From contig NZ_CP089214.1 in the NCBI RefSeq assembly GCF_021183625.1, positions 2,604,001-2,668,000 on the forward strand: 64,000 nucleotides of DNA, read 5' to 3'. Made by a program: the position numbers and the translations under genes. Under the pieces are notes generated by a model. The model saw only the letters and a program-made list of their open reading frames with translations, made no database searches and was not told the origin of the DNA. Below, piece by piece: positions 16,854 through 25,788 of this stretch (positions are counted from its first letter, which is position 1; every line of letters begins with the position of its first letter). This stretch comes from Nocardia asteroides. GTDB lineage: Bacteria > Actinomycetota > Actinomycetes > Mycobacteriales > Mycobacteriaceae.

Positions 16854-18236
16854 GTGATCACCAGACTGACGGCGCAGGACGCGTCGTTCCACCGTCAGGA
16901 ACAGGGCAGCAACCCCGTCTACATCGGTTCCCTCGCCATCGTGGAGGGGCCACTCGACTACGACCGCCTGCTCGATCTGGTGGAGAGCAGGCTGGCGATG
17001 GTGCCGCGGTACCGCCGCAAGGTGCGCGTGATCCCGCTCGCGCTGGGCAGGCCGGTGTGGGTGGAGGACAGCGGCTTCGACCTGACCTACCACATCCGGC
17101 GCTCCGCGCTGCCCGCTCCCGGCAGCGAGGTCCAGCTGCACGACCTGGTGGCGCGGCTCGCCTCGCGCCCGCTCGACCAGGACCGCCCGCTGTGGGAGAT
17201 GTACCTGATCGAGGGGCTCGCCGACGGCCGCACCGCGGTCTTCACCAAGACCCACGCGGCGCTGGTCGACGGCGAGACGGCGCTGGAGATCGGGCACGTC
17301 ATCCTGGACGACGGCCCCGACCCGCGCGCCCTCCCGCCCGACTCCTGGCACCCGCCCCGCGAGCCGGGCGACGCCGAGCTGCTCGCGGGCGCCCTGAGCC
17401 ACCTGGCGGCGCAGCCGCGGGAGGCGCTCGAGGTCGCCAGGGACGCGGGAACGGCGGCGTTCACCGTTCTCGGCGCGGCGAGCAAGGCGGTGGACTCGGT
17501 GGTGTCGGCGGTGCGCACCGCCACCGCGGGCGCGCCGGACAGCCCGCTCAACGCCAGGATGACCCGCAACCGCCGCTTCGACGTCGTCCGCACCGAGCTC
17601 GCCGACTACCGCCGGATCCGGGCCCGCTTCGACTGCTCGATCAACGACGTCATCCTCGCGGTGATCACCGGCGCGCTGCGCGAGTGGCTGCTCTCCAGGG
17701 ACCAGGCCGTCACCGAGTCGGCGACGCTGCGCGCGGTGGTGCCGATGTCGGTCTACTCCGAGGATCCGCCCGGCGACACGGCTGGCGAGATCTCCTCGTT
17801 CCTGATCGACCTCCCGGTCGGCGAGCCGAATCCGGTGATGCGGCTCTCGCACATCACGCACGCCACCGCGGCGGCGGGCAGGCAGCGCCGCGGGGTGCGC
17901 GCCCGCACCCTGGTGCACCTGGCCGGCTTCGCCCCGGCCAGCCTGCATGCGATGAGCGTCAGGGCGGCGAGTACGTTCGCAGACCACACGTTCAATCTGG
18001 TGATCACCAACGCGCCGGGTCCGCAGTCCCCGATGTACATCGGCGGGGCGCGGATGCTGGAGATGTACCCGGTGTCGCCGCTGCTGCGCAATCAGGCGCT
18101 GAGCCTCGGGCTGACCTCCTACGACGGGAAGGTCTGCTACGGGCTCAACGCCGACCGCGACGCGATGGCGGATCTCGGGGTGCTGGCCGCGTCGGTGCAC
18201 GAGTCCCTGGAGGAGCTGCTCGGTGCCTGCGCCTGA
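16854..18236 (+). CDS. WS/DGAT-family acyltransferase with altered catalytic motif
   Basis: A 460-residue homologue of wax ester synthase/acyl-CoA:diacylglycerol acyltransferases, which in this group make storage triacylglycerol. Family marks: LTAQDASFHRQEQ at the start, DQDRPLWEMYLIEGL, the catalytic block near residue 134, MSVYSEDPPGDTAGE, and ITNAPGPQSPMYIGGARMLE near the end. The catalytic HHxxxDG reads HAALVDG (134-140): the first His is kept but the second, usually the base, is Ala. The start used is the GTG at 16854 (ITRLTAQDASF), with AGGAG about 11 nt upstream; an ATG at 16818 would add 12 residues. Related to the Rv3233c/Rv3234c region. It may be inactive or act on other substrates. 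Overlaps the next gene by 14 bp. Confidence 0.88.
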   Translation: MITRLTAQDASFHRQEQGSNPVYIGSLAIVEGPLDYDRLLDLVESRLAMVPRYRRKVRVIPLALGRPVWVEDSGFDLTYHIRRSALPAPGSEVQLHDLVARLASRPLDQDRPLWEMYLIEGLADGRTAVFTKTHAALVDGETALEIGHVILDDGPDPRALPPDSWHPPREPGDAELLAGALSHLAAQPREALEVARDAGTAAFTVLGAASKAVDSVVSAVRTATAGAPDSPLNARMTRNRRFDVVRTELADYRRIRARFDCSINDVILAVITGALREWLLSRDQAVTESATLRAVVPMSVYSEDPPGDTAGEISSFLIDLPVGEPNPVMRLSHITHATAAAGRQRRGVRARTLVHLAGFAPASLHAMSVRAASTFADHTFNLVITNAPGPQSPMYIGGARMLEMYPVSPLLRNQALSLGLTSYDGKVCYGLNADRDAMADLGVLAASVHESLEELLGACA

Positions 18237-18753
18237 CGATCGCCCGCTGCGCGTCTACGTGCCCGCGACCATCGCGATGCTGCGCGCGCTGGTCGCCGAC
18301 CGCGAGCTGCGCGCGGTCAGCGGAACCGCCTTCGCGGTCACCCCGGCGCTGCGCGAGGCGTACGCCTCCGGCGACGAGGAGGAGCTGGCCGAGGTCGCCA
18401 TGGGCGAGGCGGCGCGGGCGGCGCTGCGGCTGCTCGCGGCCGAGGCCGAGGACTCCGACACGCCGCCGATCCAGCGCCGCGCGGTGATCGCCGCCGACGT
18501 CACCGGCGCGGCCCCGCGGCCGGACCTGGACGACGCGGTGGTCCGGCTGGCCGGGCCGGTGCCGTACGCGACGATCGCCTCGGTGCACGTCGACCTGGCC
18601 GACGCCGAGGCGGACGTGGCGAAGGCCGTCGAGGTGATCGATGCCGCCGATCTGGGCGACCCGGACGCCGAGTTCACCCTCGGCGACGCGGAGGACCACC
18701 AGCTGGCCTGGTATGCCACCCAGGAGCTGCCCTTCCTGCTCGAGCTGCTCTGA
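18223..18753 (+). CDS. DUF6912 (Rv3231c-like) protein
   Basis: A 176-residue cytoplasmic protein that starts PLRVYVPATIAMLRALVADR, the usual beginning of the Rv3231c/DUF6912 family, and holds VIAADVTGAAPRPDLDDAVV and HQLAWYATQELPFLLELL at the end. No catalytic motif or membrane segment is visible; function unknown. The GTG at 18223 lies inside the acyltransferase gene (14-bp overlap), which suggests coupled translation. The order acyltransferase, this gene, ferredoxin reductase, desaturase agrees with the Rv3234c-Rv3229c order from memory, without ppk2. Confidence 0.8.
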   Translation: MPAPDDRPLRVYVPATIAMLRALVADRELRAVSGTAFAVTPALREAYASGDEEELAEVAMGEAARAALRLLAAEAEDSDTPPIQRRAVIAADVTGAAPRPDLDDAVVRLAGPVPYATIASVHVDLADAEADVAKAVEVIDAADLGDPDAEFTLGDAEDHQLAWYATQELPFLLELL

Positions 18754-18808
18754 GCGGAACCGTCGGGAGTAGTCACAAAGCCGCTCCGGCCGTCTCCACA
18801 GGGCAACC

Positions 18809-18855
18809 TACGATGCCGTAACCTTGCGACACGGGACGGGCCCCGACGGGGCCCG
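18809..18855 (+). promoter_or_regulatory. Regulatory region before the ferredoxin reductase operon
   Basis: An inverted repeat TACG-N4-CGTA (18809-18820) within CCTACGATGCCGTAACC resembles the sites before the second desaturase and the thiolase. It is followed by a hairpin CGGGCCCC-GAC-GGGGCCCG (18837-18855) in the presumed leader, 10 nt before the ribosome site CAGGAG. Confidence 0.4.
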
Positions 18856-18882
18856 CGGCAACTCAGGAGACGACCGGCGACG

Positions 18883-20019
18883 ATGTTCGAGAATGTGCGG
18901 CAATGGCTGGAGGAGCCCGCGGCCGAGGTGGCCGACCGAGGTGGCCGGTTGAACGTACTGCGCGGCGCGGTCGCCCGGATCACCACACCACTGCTCCCGG
19001 ACGACTACCTGCACCTGGTGAACCCGCTGTGGTCGGCGCGCGAGCTGCGCGGCCGGGTGCTCGAGGTCCGCAAGGAGACCGCGGACTCGGCGACCCTGGT
19101 GATCAAGCCGGGCTGGGGCTTCGACTGGGCCTTCGAGCCGGGCCAGTACATCGGCTTCGGCGTGCTGGTCGACGGCCGCTGGCACTGGCGCTCGTACTCG
19201 CTGACCTCCCCGCCGAACTGGTCCGACGACCCGGCGGCGCGCGGCAAGCGGCTGATCTCGATCGCCGTGAAGGCGATGCCGGAGGGGCTGCTCTCCAGCC
19301 ACCTGGTGAACGGCGTGACGCCGGGCACCGTGGTGCGGCTGGCCGCGCCGCAGGGCGGGTTCGTGCTGCCCTCGCCACCGCCGCCGAAGGTGCTCTTCCT
19401 CACCGCGGGCAGCGGCATCACCCCGGTGATGTCCATGCTGCGCGCGCTGGATCGGCGCGACGCCTTCACCGACGTGGTGCACGTGCACTCGGCGCGCACC
19501 GCCGACGACGTGATGTTCGGCGGTGAGCTGACCGGGCTCGCCGAGCGGCACCCCGGCTTCACCTCGCACCTGCACCTCACCGGGGTGCACGGCAAGCTCG
19601 ACCTGGCCGACCTGGACACCCTCTTCCCGGATTGGCGCGAGCGGCAGACCTGGGCCTGCGGCCCGGCCGCCATGCTGGACGACATCGAGAAGCACTGGGC
19701 CGCGGCCGGTCTCGCGGGCAAGCTGAACGTCGAGCGGTTCGACGTGGAGCGCTCCGCGGTCGGGGAGGGCGGCACCGTCACCTTCGGCAGGAGCGAGCGC
19801 AGCACCGTCGCCGACGGCGCGACCAGCCTGCTGGAGGCGGGCGAGGCGGCAGGCGTGCGGATGCCGTTCGGCTGCCGGATGGGCATCTGCCAGACCTGCG
19901 TGCTCACCATCACCGCCGGGCACACCCGTGACCTGCGCAACGGTGACGAGCGGCGCGAGGGCGACAAGGTACAGACCTGCATCTCCGCCGCCGCGGGCGA
20001 CTGCACCCTCGACGTCTGA
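18883..20019 (+). CDS. Oxidoreductase with FAD, NAD and [2Fe-2S] domains, desaturase electron donor
   Basis: A 378-residue ferredoxin reductase of the Rv3230c type. Order of domains: FAD domain with [10 protein letters not shown] (about 105-115), NAD(P) domain with [15 protein letters not shown] and [13 protein letters not shown], then a C-terminal plant-type ferredoxin with [14 protein letters not shown] and a later QTCIS Cys, giving four cluster ligands. It passes electrons from NADPH to the membrane acyl-CoA desaturase, as shown for Rv3230c and DesA3. The ATG at 18883 follows CAGGAGACG. The desaturase starts 44 nt downstream, so they form an operon. No membrane segment is present; it works at the membrane surface. 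Confidence 0.94.
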   Translation: MFENVRQWLEEPAAEVADRGGRLNVLRGAVARITTPLLPDDYLHLVNPLWSARELRGRVLEVRKETADSATLVIKPGWGFDWAFEPGQYIGFGVLVDGRWHWRSYSLTSPPNWSDDPAARGKRLISIAVKAMPEGLLSSHLVNGVTPGTVVRLAAPQGGFVLPSPPPPKVLFLTAGSGITPVMSMLRALDRRDAFTDVVHVHSARTADDVMFGGELTGLAERHPGFTSHLHLTGVHGKLDLADLDTLFPDWRERQTWACGPAAMLDDIEKHWAAAGLAGKLNVERFDVERSAVGEGGTVTFGRSERSTVADGATSLLEAGEAAGVRMPFGCRMGICQTCVLTITAGHTRDLRNGDERREGDKVQTCISAAAGDCTLDV

Positions 20020-20063
20020 AACCCGGTACGCTCGCGCACAGATCGAGCAGGGAAAGGGAACCG

Positions 20064-21434
20064 GTGGCCATCACCGATATTCGCGCATTCGCACACCTCA
20101 CCGCCGCTGACATCGAGACCCTCGGGGACGAACTCGACGCGATCCGCCGCTCGGTGGAGCTGTCCCGCGGCGCACGGGACGCCAAATACATCAGACACAC
20201 GATCGCCGCCCAGCGCGGGCTCGAGGTCGCCGGCCGCGCCGTGCTCTTCGGCAGCAGGAACCGGTGGGCCTGGCTCACCGGCACCGCGCTGCTCTCGGTG
20301 GCGAAGATCATCGAGAACATGGAGCTCGGGCACAACATCAGCCACGGGCAGTGGGACTGGATGAACGACCCGGAGATCCACTCGGGCACCTGGGAGTGGG
20401 ATCAGACCGGGCCGTCGGCGCAGTGGCGGCGGGCGCACAACTACTCGCACCACACCTACACCAACGTGCTCGGCAAGGACGAAGACCTCGGCTTCGGCAT
20501 CCTGCGGATGACGCGGGACGAGCCGTGGCGCCCGGTCCACCTGGTGCAGCCGTTCGCCAACCTGGTGCTCGCCGCCACCTTCGAGTGGGGAATCGCGCTG
20601 CACGACTGGCACATCGACAGGGAGCTCTCCGGGGTACCGCCCAAGCAGCTGAACTCCGAGCCGAATGTGCAGTTCGCGCGCAAGATCGCGCGTCAGGTCG
20701 GCAAGGACTTCGTGTTCTACCCCGCGCTCACCGGCCCGGCCTGGAAGAGCACGCTGAAGGCCAACATGACCGCGAACCTGGTGCGCAACCTCTGGGCCTA
20801 CGCGGTGATCTTCTGCGGGCACTTCCCGGACGGCGCGGAGAAGTTCGCCATCGAGCAGCTCACCGGCGAGACCCGCGCCGAGTGGTACCTGCGGCAGATG
20901 CTCGGCAGCGCCAACTTCCGGGCCGGGCGGTCGATGGCCTTCATGAGCGGCAACCTCTGCTACCAGATCGAGCACCACCTCTTCCCCGACCTGCCGAGCA
21001 ACCGGTACGCGGAGATCGCGCAGCGGGTGCGCGAGCTGTGCGACAAGTACGACCTGCCCTACACCACCGGCTCGCTCGGCAGGCAGTACCTGCTCGCCTT
21101 CCGCACCATCCACAAGCTGGCGCTGCCGGACAGCATGCTGCGGCGCACCGCGGACGACGCGCCGGAGACCTCGTCGGAGCGCAAGTTCGCGGGTATCACG
21201 CTGCCCGCCCAGGTCGACCCGGCAACCGGGAAGCGTCGCGGCCTCCGCTCCGCGCTGACCGAGGCCAAGGTCGCGCTGCGGCAGAAGGCGGAGCAGGAGA
21301 AGCAGGTGCTCCGCGAGGCGAAACAGGCGTTGGGCGAGAAAGCGCGGCACGAGCAGGACGTGCTGCGCGAGGCCCGGATCACGCTGCGGGACAGGATCGG
21401 AGCTCGGGGCCGGCGACGCCGGGGAACGGCGTGA
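20064..21434 (+). CDS. Acyl-CoA delta-9 desaturase (DesA3-like) with coiled-coil tail
   Basis: A 456-residue membrane di-iron desaturase that makes oleoyl-type acyl-CoA. Three histidine boxes are seen: GHNISHGQWDW, HNYSHHTYTN and QIEHHLFPDLPSNRY. Hydrophobic segments lie near residues 66-90 and 160-185. After the family core ends (about residue 385), a 65-residue highly charged tail follows (ALRQKAEQEKQVLREAKQAL, ARHEQDVLREARITLRDR), with heptad-like Leu/Ala spacing that predicts a coiled coil. The next paralogue lacks it. The GTG at 20064 has AGGGAAAGGGA upstream. Its partner reductase is directly upstream in the same transcript. Confidence 0.93.
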   Translation: MAITDIRAFAHLTAADIETLGDELDAIRRSVELSRGARDAKYIRHTIAAQRGLEVAGRAVLFGSRNRWAWLTGTALLSVAKIIENMELGHNISHGQWDWMNDPEIHSGTWEWDQTGPSAQWRRAHNYSHHTYTNVLGKDEDLGFGILRMTRDEPWRPVHLVQPFANLVLAATFEWGIALHDWHIDRELSGVPPKQLNSEPNVQFARKIARQVGKDFVFYPALTGPAWKSTLKANMTANLVRNLWAYAVIFCGHFPDGAEKFAIEQLTGETRAEWYLRQMLGSANFRAGRSMAFMSGNLCYQIEHHLFPDLPSNRYAEIAQRVRELCDKYDLPYTTGSLGRQYLLAFRTIHKLALPDSMLRRTADDAPETSSERKFAGITLPAQVDPATGKRRGLRSALTEAKVALRQKAEQEKQVLREAKQALGEKARHEQDVLREARITLRDRIGARGRRRRGTA

Positions 21435-21460
21435 CCAAGACCACAGCCGGAGCAAAGAAG

Positions 21461-21489
21461 TCGTAACCTACGGTCTCGTAACTTACGAT
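21461..21489 (+). promoter_or_regulatory. Tandem operator-like sites and -10 before the second desaturase
   Basis: A perfect palindrome TCGTAA-C-TTACGA (21476-21488) follows a near copy TCGTAA-C-CTACGG (21461-21473), 15 bp apart. A -10-like TACGAT (21484-21489) overlaps the second copy, 12 nt before the ATG, where no ribosome site is visible. This second desaturase therefore seems to have its own repressible promoter. Confidence 0.6.
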
Positions 21490-21501
21490 AGAGTAACCAC
21501 C

Positions 21502-22737
21502 ATGGCTATTTCGGATGTCAAGGAGTACGCGCACCTCACGGAGTCCGACGTCGAGGCGCTCGGCGAGGAATTCGACGCGATCCGGCGTGACATCGAGTCG
21601 TCGCGCGGCGCGGCCGACGCCCGCTACATCCGCAACGTCATCCGGTTACAGCGCGCCCTGGAGATCGTCGGCCGGGCGGCGCTCTTCGCCAGTGACAAGC
21701 GCCCGGCGTGGCTGGCCGGCGTCGCCCTGCTCGGCACGGCCAAGATCATCGAGAACATGGAGATCGGCCACAACGTCATGCACGGCCAGTGGGACTGGAT
21801 GAACGATCCGGAGATCCACTCCAGCTCGTGGGAGTGGGACAACACCGGGCCGTCCAAGCACTGGAAGCAGACGCACAACTTCCTGCACCACAAGTACACC
21901 AACGTGCTCGGCATGGACGACGACATCGGCTACGGCCTACTGCGCGTCACCAGGGACCAGCGCTGGAAGCCGTTCAATATCGGCAACCCGGTGTACAACC
22001 TGCTGCTGCAGCTCTTCTTCGAGTTCGGGGTCGCGGTGCAGCACCTGGAGCTGGGCAAGGTCGCTGCGGGGCGGTTCAAGGGCGACGCCGAGCGCGCGGA
22101 GTTCGAGCGCAAGCGCCAGGAGGTGCTGGTCAAGGTCGGCCGCCAGATGGCCAAGGACTACGTGGTGTTCCCCGCGCTCACCGGCCCGGCCTGGAAGAAC
22201 ACCCTGACCGCGAACCTCGCCGCCAACATGGTGCGCAACGTCTGGACCAACGCGGTGATCTTCTGCGGGCACTTCCCGGACGGCGCGGAGAAGTTCACCA
22301 AGGCCGATATCGACGGCGAGTCCAAGGGCCAGTGGTACCTGCGGCAGATGCTCGGCAGCGCGAACATCAGCGGCGGCCCGGTGATCCACTTCATGACCGG
22401 TAACCTGAGCCACCAGATCGAGCACCACCTCTTCCCCGACCTGCCGAGCAACCGCTACGTGCACATCGCGGTGCGGGTGCGCGAGCTGGCCGACAAGTAC
22501 GACCTGCCGTACACCACCGGCTCGCTGCCGGTGCAGTACTTCAAGGCGTGGCGCACCATCCTCAAGCTCTCGCTGCCGAACAAGTACCTGCGCGCCACCG
22601 CCGACGACGCGCCGGAGACGGCGTCGGAGCGCAAGTTCGGCGGCAACGCCGTGCCGGTCATCGACCCGGAGACCGGGCGGCGGCGCGGGCTGCGCAGCGC
22701 GCTGACCGCGGGCAGGCGGCGGCTCAGCCGACGCTGA
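21502..22737 (+). CDS. Acyl-CoA delta-9 desaturase, second paralogue
   Basis: A 411-residue paralogue of the preceding gene, alike along its whole core: IENMEIGHNVMHGQWDW, HNFLHHKYTN and QIEHHLFPDLPSNRY supply the histidine ligands. It differs by an insert after the second box (GKVAAGRFKGDAERAEFERK) and by a short C-terminus (RGLRSALTAGRRRL) in place of the coiled-coil tail. It probably shares the reductase encoded two genes upstream. Own promoter: tandem palindromes in the 66-nt gap. A strong hairpin terminator follows. Tandem duplication is the likely origin. Confidence 0.93.
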   Translation: MAISDVKEYAHLTESDVEALGEEFDAIRRDIESSRGAADARYIRNVIRLQRALEIVGRAALFASDKRPAWLAGVALLGTAKIIENMEIGHNVMHGQWDWMNDPEIHSSSWEWDNTGPSKHWKQTHNFLHHKYTNVLGMDDDIGYGLLRVTRDQRWKPFNIGNPVYNLLLQLFFEFGVAVQHLELGKVAAGRFKGDAERAEFERKRQEVLVKVGRQMAKDYVVFPALTGPAWKNTLTANLAANMVRNVWTNAVIFCGHFPDGAEKFTKADIDGESKGQWYLRQMLGSANISGGPVIHFMTGNLSHQIEHHLFPDLPSNRYVHIAVRVRELADKYDLPYTTGSLPVQYFKAWRTILKLSLPNKYLRATADDAPETASERKFGGNAVPVIDPETGRRRGLRSALTAGRRRLSRR

Positions 22738-22748
22738 CCACGCTTCCC

Positions 22749-22783
22749 GAACGGCCCCGCACCTGCCCGGTGCGGGGCCGTTC
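22749..22783 (+). terminator. Hairpin terminator after the desaturases
   Basis: A 15-bp perfect stem, GAACGGCCCCGCACC (22749-22763) with its complement at 22769-22783 and loop TGCCC, 12 nt past the stop. No T tract. Confidence 0.75.
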
Positions 22784-22820
22784 GGCCGTTCGGGGCGCGG
22801 AAACCTGATTCACTGATGGG

Positions 22821-23471
22821 GTGTGTGCCAACGATGTCCACCAGCACGCCCTGAGCGTCTACGAAGCCATCCGCCTGCGCCGCGACGTGCGCGCCGAATT
22901 CACCGGTACCCCGATCGACGACGACACCCTGTGGCGGCTGCTCGACGCCGCGCACCGGGCGCCGAGCGTCGGCAATTCGCAGCCGTGGGACTTCGTCGTC
23001 GTCCGCGAACCGGCGACGCTGGAGCGGTTCGCCGACCACGTCGCCGAGAAGCGCCGCGAGTTCAGGGCGAGCCTGCCGCCGGAGCGGGCCGCCACCTTCG
23101 ACCCGATCCGGATCGAGGGCATCCGGGAGAGCGGGACCGGCGTCGTCGTCAGCTACGACCACGCCCGCGGCGGGCCGAACGTGCTCGGCCGCGCCACGGT
23201 GCCGGAGACCGGGATCTTCTCCACCGTGCTCGCCATCCAGAACCTGTGGCTCGCGGCCACGGCCGAGCAGATCGGCGTCGGCTGGGTGTCGTTCTACGAA
23301 GCCGACCAGCTCGCCGAGCTGGTCGGGCTGCCGCCCGGGGTGCGGCCGGTGGCCTGGCTCTGCGTCGGTCCGGTGCGCGAGTTCCAGCGGGTGCCGGATC
23401 TGGAGCGGTTCGGCTGGCGCAGCGGGCGCACCCTGGACCAGGCGGTGCACCGCGAGCGGTTCGGCGGTTGA
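22821..23471 (+). CDS. bluB: 5,6-dimethylbenzimidazole synthase BluB
   Basis: A 216-residue flavin destructase that fragments reduced FMN with oxygen to make the lower ligand of vitamin B12. Family marks distinguish it from ordinary nitroreductases: IRLRRDVRAEFTGTPIDDD near the start (FMN phosphate contacts), HRAPSVGNSQPWDFV, ARGGPNVLGRATVPET and GVGWVSFYEADQL. No other cobalamin gene and no cobalamin riboswitch are nearby, so it stands alone. GTG at 22821 is the start, without a clear ribosome site. It ends one base from the convergent thiolase. Confidence 0.9.
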   Translation: MCANDVHQHALSVYEAIRLRRDVRAEFTGTPIDDDTLWRLLDAAHRAPSVGNSQPWDFVVVREPATLERFADHVAEKRREFRASLPPERAATFDPIRIEGIRESGTGVVVSYDHARGGPNVLGRATVPETGIFSTVLAIQNLWLAATAEQIGVGWVSFYEADQLAELVGLPPGVRPVAWLCVGPVREFQRVPDLERFGWRSGRTLDQAVHRERFGG

Positions 23472-23472
23472 G

Positions 23473-24762
23473 CTAGACCCGCTCCAGCACCGCCGAGGCG
23501 CCGATTCCGCCCGCCGCGCAGATGCCGAGCAGCGCGGTCTGCGCGCCGGTGCGGGCCAGCTCGTTGGCCATCGTCGTGACCATGCGGGCGCCGGTGGCGC
23601 CGAACGGGTGGCCGAGCGAGACCGAGCCGCCGTGCACGTTCACCCTGGCGGGATCGACCTCGCCGACCGCGGTCTCCCGATCCAGCCGGGTCTTGGCCCA
23701 CTCGTCGCTGGCCAGCGCGGCGAGAACGGAGAGCGTCTGGGCGGCGAACGCCTCGTGGATGTCGACCAGGTCGACGTCGGCGAGCGCGAGCCCCGCCCGG
23801 TCCAGCGCGCGCGGCATGGAGATGGCCGGGCCGATCAGCACCTGGTCGGTGGGATCGACGCTGACGTAGCTCCAGGAGCGGAAGGCGGCGAGCGGGGTCA
23901 GCCCCAGCTCGCGGGCCTTCTCCTCGCTCATCAGCAGCACGGCGGAGGCACCGTCGGTGAGCGGGCTGGCGTTGCCCGCGGTGACGGTGCCGTCGGCGGC
24001 GAAGACCGGCTTCAGCCGCGCCAGCTTCTCGACGCTGGTGTCGCCGCGGACCAGGCCGTCGCGGGTGACGGTGCGCCCGTCCGGGGTGGTGACCGGCACC
24101 ACCTCGGCGTCGAAGCGGCCGGAGGCGATGGCGGCAGCGGCCCGCTGGTGCGAGCGGACGGCGAACTCGTCCTGCGCGGCCCGGCCGATGCCGTGGATCC
24201 GCGCCATCTTCTCCGCCGACTCCCCCATCACCTCGCCGGTGGTGCGCTCGGCGATCTTCGGCCGGGTCGGCAGGATGTCGGTGAAGGGCGCCAGCTGCCG
24301 CACCGCGGCCAGGTAGTCCCTCGGCTTCGGCTTGCCGAGCGCGATCGGCGCGGCGGCGTGCACCACGTGCTGCGGCAGCTTGATCTCGGCATTGCTGGTG
24401 GAGTCGCTGCCGCCCGCGATCATCACGTCGTACTCGCCGCGCTCGATGGCGGCGGCCGCGGTGGTGACGGCCTGTAGCCCGGAGGCGCAGGCCCTGGTCA
24501 CCGTGTGGCCCTCGCAGCCGGGGTCGAGGCCGAGGTCGAGCGCGATCTCCCTGGCGATGTTCGGCGCCGCGCTCGGCAGGATCACACCGCCCCAGACGAT
24601 CGCCTGCACCAGCTGCTTGGCCAGCCCGGTGCGCTCGAGCAGCCCGCCGACGGCGGCATCCGCGAGCGCGATCGAATCGAGCCGGGTGAAGTCGGTGAAG
24701 GCGCGGACGAAGGGGGTGCGGGCGCCTGCGACGACGACGGCGCGGCGAGCGGTGGAGGCCAT
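23473..24762 (-). CDS. Acetyl-CoA acyltransferase (thiolase), FadI/FadA2 type
   Basis: A 429-residue thiolase that cleaves 3-ketoacyl-CoA in beta-oxidation or runs in reverse. Catalytic residues: nucleophile Cys in [10 protein letters not shown], His in DIHEAFAAQ, and the C-terminal [19 protein letters not shown] and ICAAGGIGA blocks with the second His and Cys. A long loop after [11 protein letters not shown] (residues 125-175) with [20 protein letters not shown] sequence marks the trifunctional-complex FadI subgroup. The ATG at 24762 lies 6 nt after TAAGTT on the minus strand, so the transcript is probably leaderless. An inverted repeat overlaps this promoter. No alpha-subunit gene is adjacent. 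Confidence 0.93.
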   Translation of the reverse strand: MASTARRAVVVAGARTPFVRAFTDFTRLDSIALADAAVGGLLERTGLAKQLVQAIVWGGVILPSAAPNIAREIALDLGLDPGCEGHTVTRACASGLQAVTTAAAAIERGEYDVMIAGGSDSTSNAEIKLPQHVVHAAAPIALGKPKPRDYLAAVRQLAPFTDILPTRPKIAERTTGEVMGESAEKMARIHGIGRAAQDEFAVRSHQRAAAAIASGRFDAEVVPVTTPDGRTVTRDGLVRGDTSVEKLARLKPVFAADGTVTAGNASPLTDGASAVLLMSEEKARELGLTPLAAFRSWSYVSVDPTDQVLIGPAISMPRALDRAGLALADVDLVDIHEAFAAQTLSVLAALASDEWAKTRLDRETAVGEVDPARVNVHGGSVSLGHPFGATGARMVTTMANELARTGAQTALLGICAAGGIGASAVLERV

Positions 24763-24768
24763 GGCCGT

Positions 24769-24786
24769 AACTTACCCTACGGTAAG
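24769..24786 (-). promoter_or_regulatory. Operator-like palindrome and -10 of the thiolase gene
   Basis: CTTACC (24771-24776), CTAC, GGTAAG (24781-24786) forms a 16-bp inverted repeat. The -10 TAAGTT on the minus strand (24769-24774) overlaps it. The sequence CGTAACTTAC here is also found before the second desaturase. Confidence 0.5.
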
Positions 24787-24818
24787 GTCCGCCGGGCCGG
24801 ATCGTCCCGGACACACCA

Positions 24819-24845
24819 CCGGCCGGTGCGCGAGGCACCGGCCGG
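24819..24845 (-). terminator. Terminator hairpin after hpf
   Basis: An 11-bp perfect stem, CCGGCCGGTGC (24819-24829) with GCACCGGCCGG (24835-24845), loop GCGAG, about 20 nt past the hpf stop. Confidence 0.65.
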
Positions 24846-24866
24846 CGGCTGGAGGCGGGGGATGGA

Positions 24867-25604
24867 TCAGGCCAGTCGGATCAGGCCGTAGTCGAAGGCG
24901 TGCCTGCGGTAGACCACGGACGGCCGATCGGTCTCCTTGTCGTGGAACAGGAAGAAGTCGTGGCCGACCAGCTCCATCTGGTACAGCGCGTCGTCGACCG
25001 TCATGGGCGCCGCGGAGTGCACCTTGGTGCGGACGATGTGGCCGGGGCCCTGGCTCTCGTCGGCGGGGGCCCAGGGGTCGGGCTCGCTCTCGGCCTGGGC
25101 GTCGGGGTGCGCGTGCGTGGAGCCGTTCCGGCCGAAGAGCGTCTCGTCGACCAGCTCGGCGGTGGCCTCGGCGACCGAGAGCGGCGTCTTCTCGCCGTAG
25201 TGCACCTTGCGCCGGTCCTTGGTGCGGCGCAGCCTGCTCTCCAGCTTGGCGGTCACCGACTCGAAGGCGGCGTAGAAGCTGTCGGCGCAGGCCTCGGCCC
25301 GGACGATCGGGCCCTTGCCGCGCGCGGTGATCTCGACGCGCTGGCAGCTCTTGCGCTGCCTGCGGTTGCGTTCGTGGAACAGCTCGACGTCGAAGAGGAA
25401 GATCGACGGGTCGAACCGTTCGAGTCGGGAGAGTTTGTCGGCGACGTAGATGCGGAAGTGGTCGGGCACTTCGACATTGCGGCCCTTGACCACGATGTCG
25501 GCCCGGCCGGCTCCGCCCTCGGCGGTGGTTTCCGGTTCGTCCAGCGTGCCGCCGCGCGGCATCGAAGGATCTGCGTCTTGGACTGAAGGACGTGATGACG
25601 TCAC
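24867..25604 (-). CDS. hpf: Ribosome hibernation-promoting factor, long form
   Basis: A 245-residue long HPF that pairs 70S ribosomes into inactive dimers or stabilises them in stationary phase or hypoxia. The N-terminal S30AE domain starts at IVVKGRNVEVPDHFRIYVAD and has the basic face RNRRQRKSCQRVEITARGKG. A linker (residues 135-185) leads to the C-terminal dimerisation domain HIVRTKVHSAAPMTVDDALYQ and VGHDFFLFHDKETDRPSVVYR. The start is the GTG at 25602-25604, with a perfect GGAGG 5 nt upstream; the frame is open further but not conserved. Stands alone with its own terminator. M. tuberculosis has the homologue (Rv3241c, from memory) next to comF and secA1. Confidence 0.94.
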   Translation of the reverse strand: MTSSRPSVQDADPSMPRGGTLDEPETTAEGGAGRADIVVKGRNVEVPDHFRIYVADKLSRLERFDPSIFLFDVELFHERNRRQRKSCQRVEITARGKGPIVRAEACADSFYAAFESVTAKLESRLRRTKDRRKVHYGEKTPLSVAEATAELVDETLFGRNGSTHAHPDAQAESEPDPWAPADESQGPGHIVRTKVHSAAPMTVDDALYQMELVGHDFFLFHDKETDRPSVVYRRHAFDYGLIRLA

Positions 25605-25788
25605 GCGTACCTCCCGGATAGGGCCGCACCGTCGAAATGGCGGGCGGCGGGGATTGATCGTGCCGATCGGCTCTCCGCTCGGCACCGAATGTCCGAGGCC
25701 CCACCTCCAACTCCCGTGTCGGGTGTGTGTTCGCGACGCTAGTCCGCCCGCGACCGGTCCGCCACTGTTCACGCAAATTTCCCGACGA

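Noticed and set aside
22738..22820. Cobalamin riboswitch upstream of bluB
   Set aside because: The gap is only 83 nt and is taken up by the desaturase terminator; no B12 box is visible.
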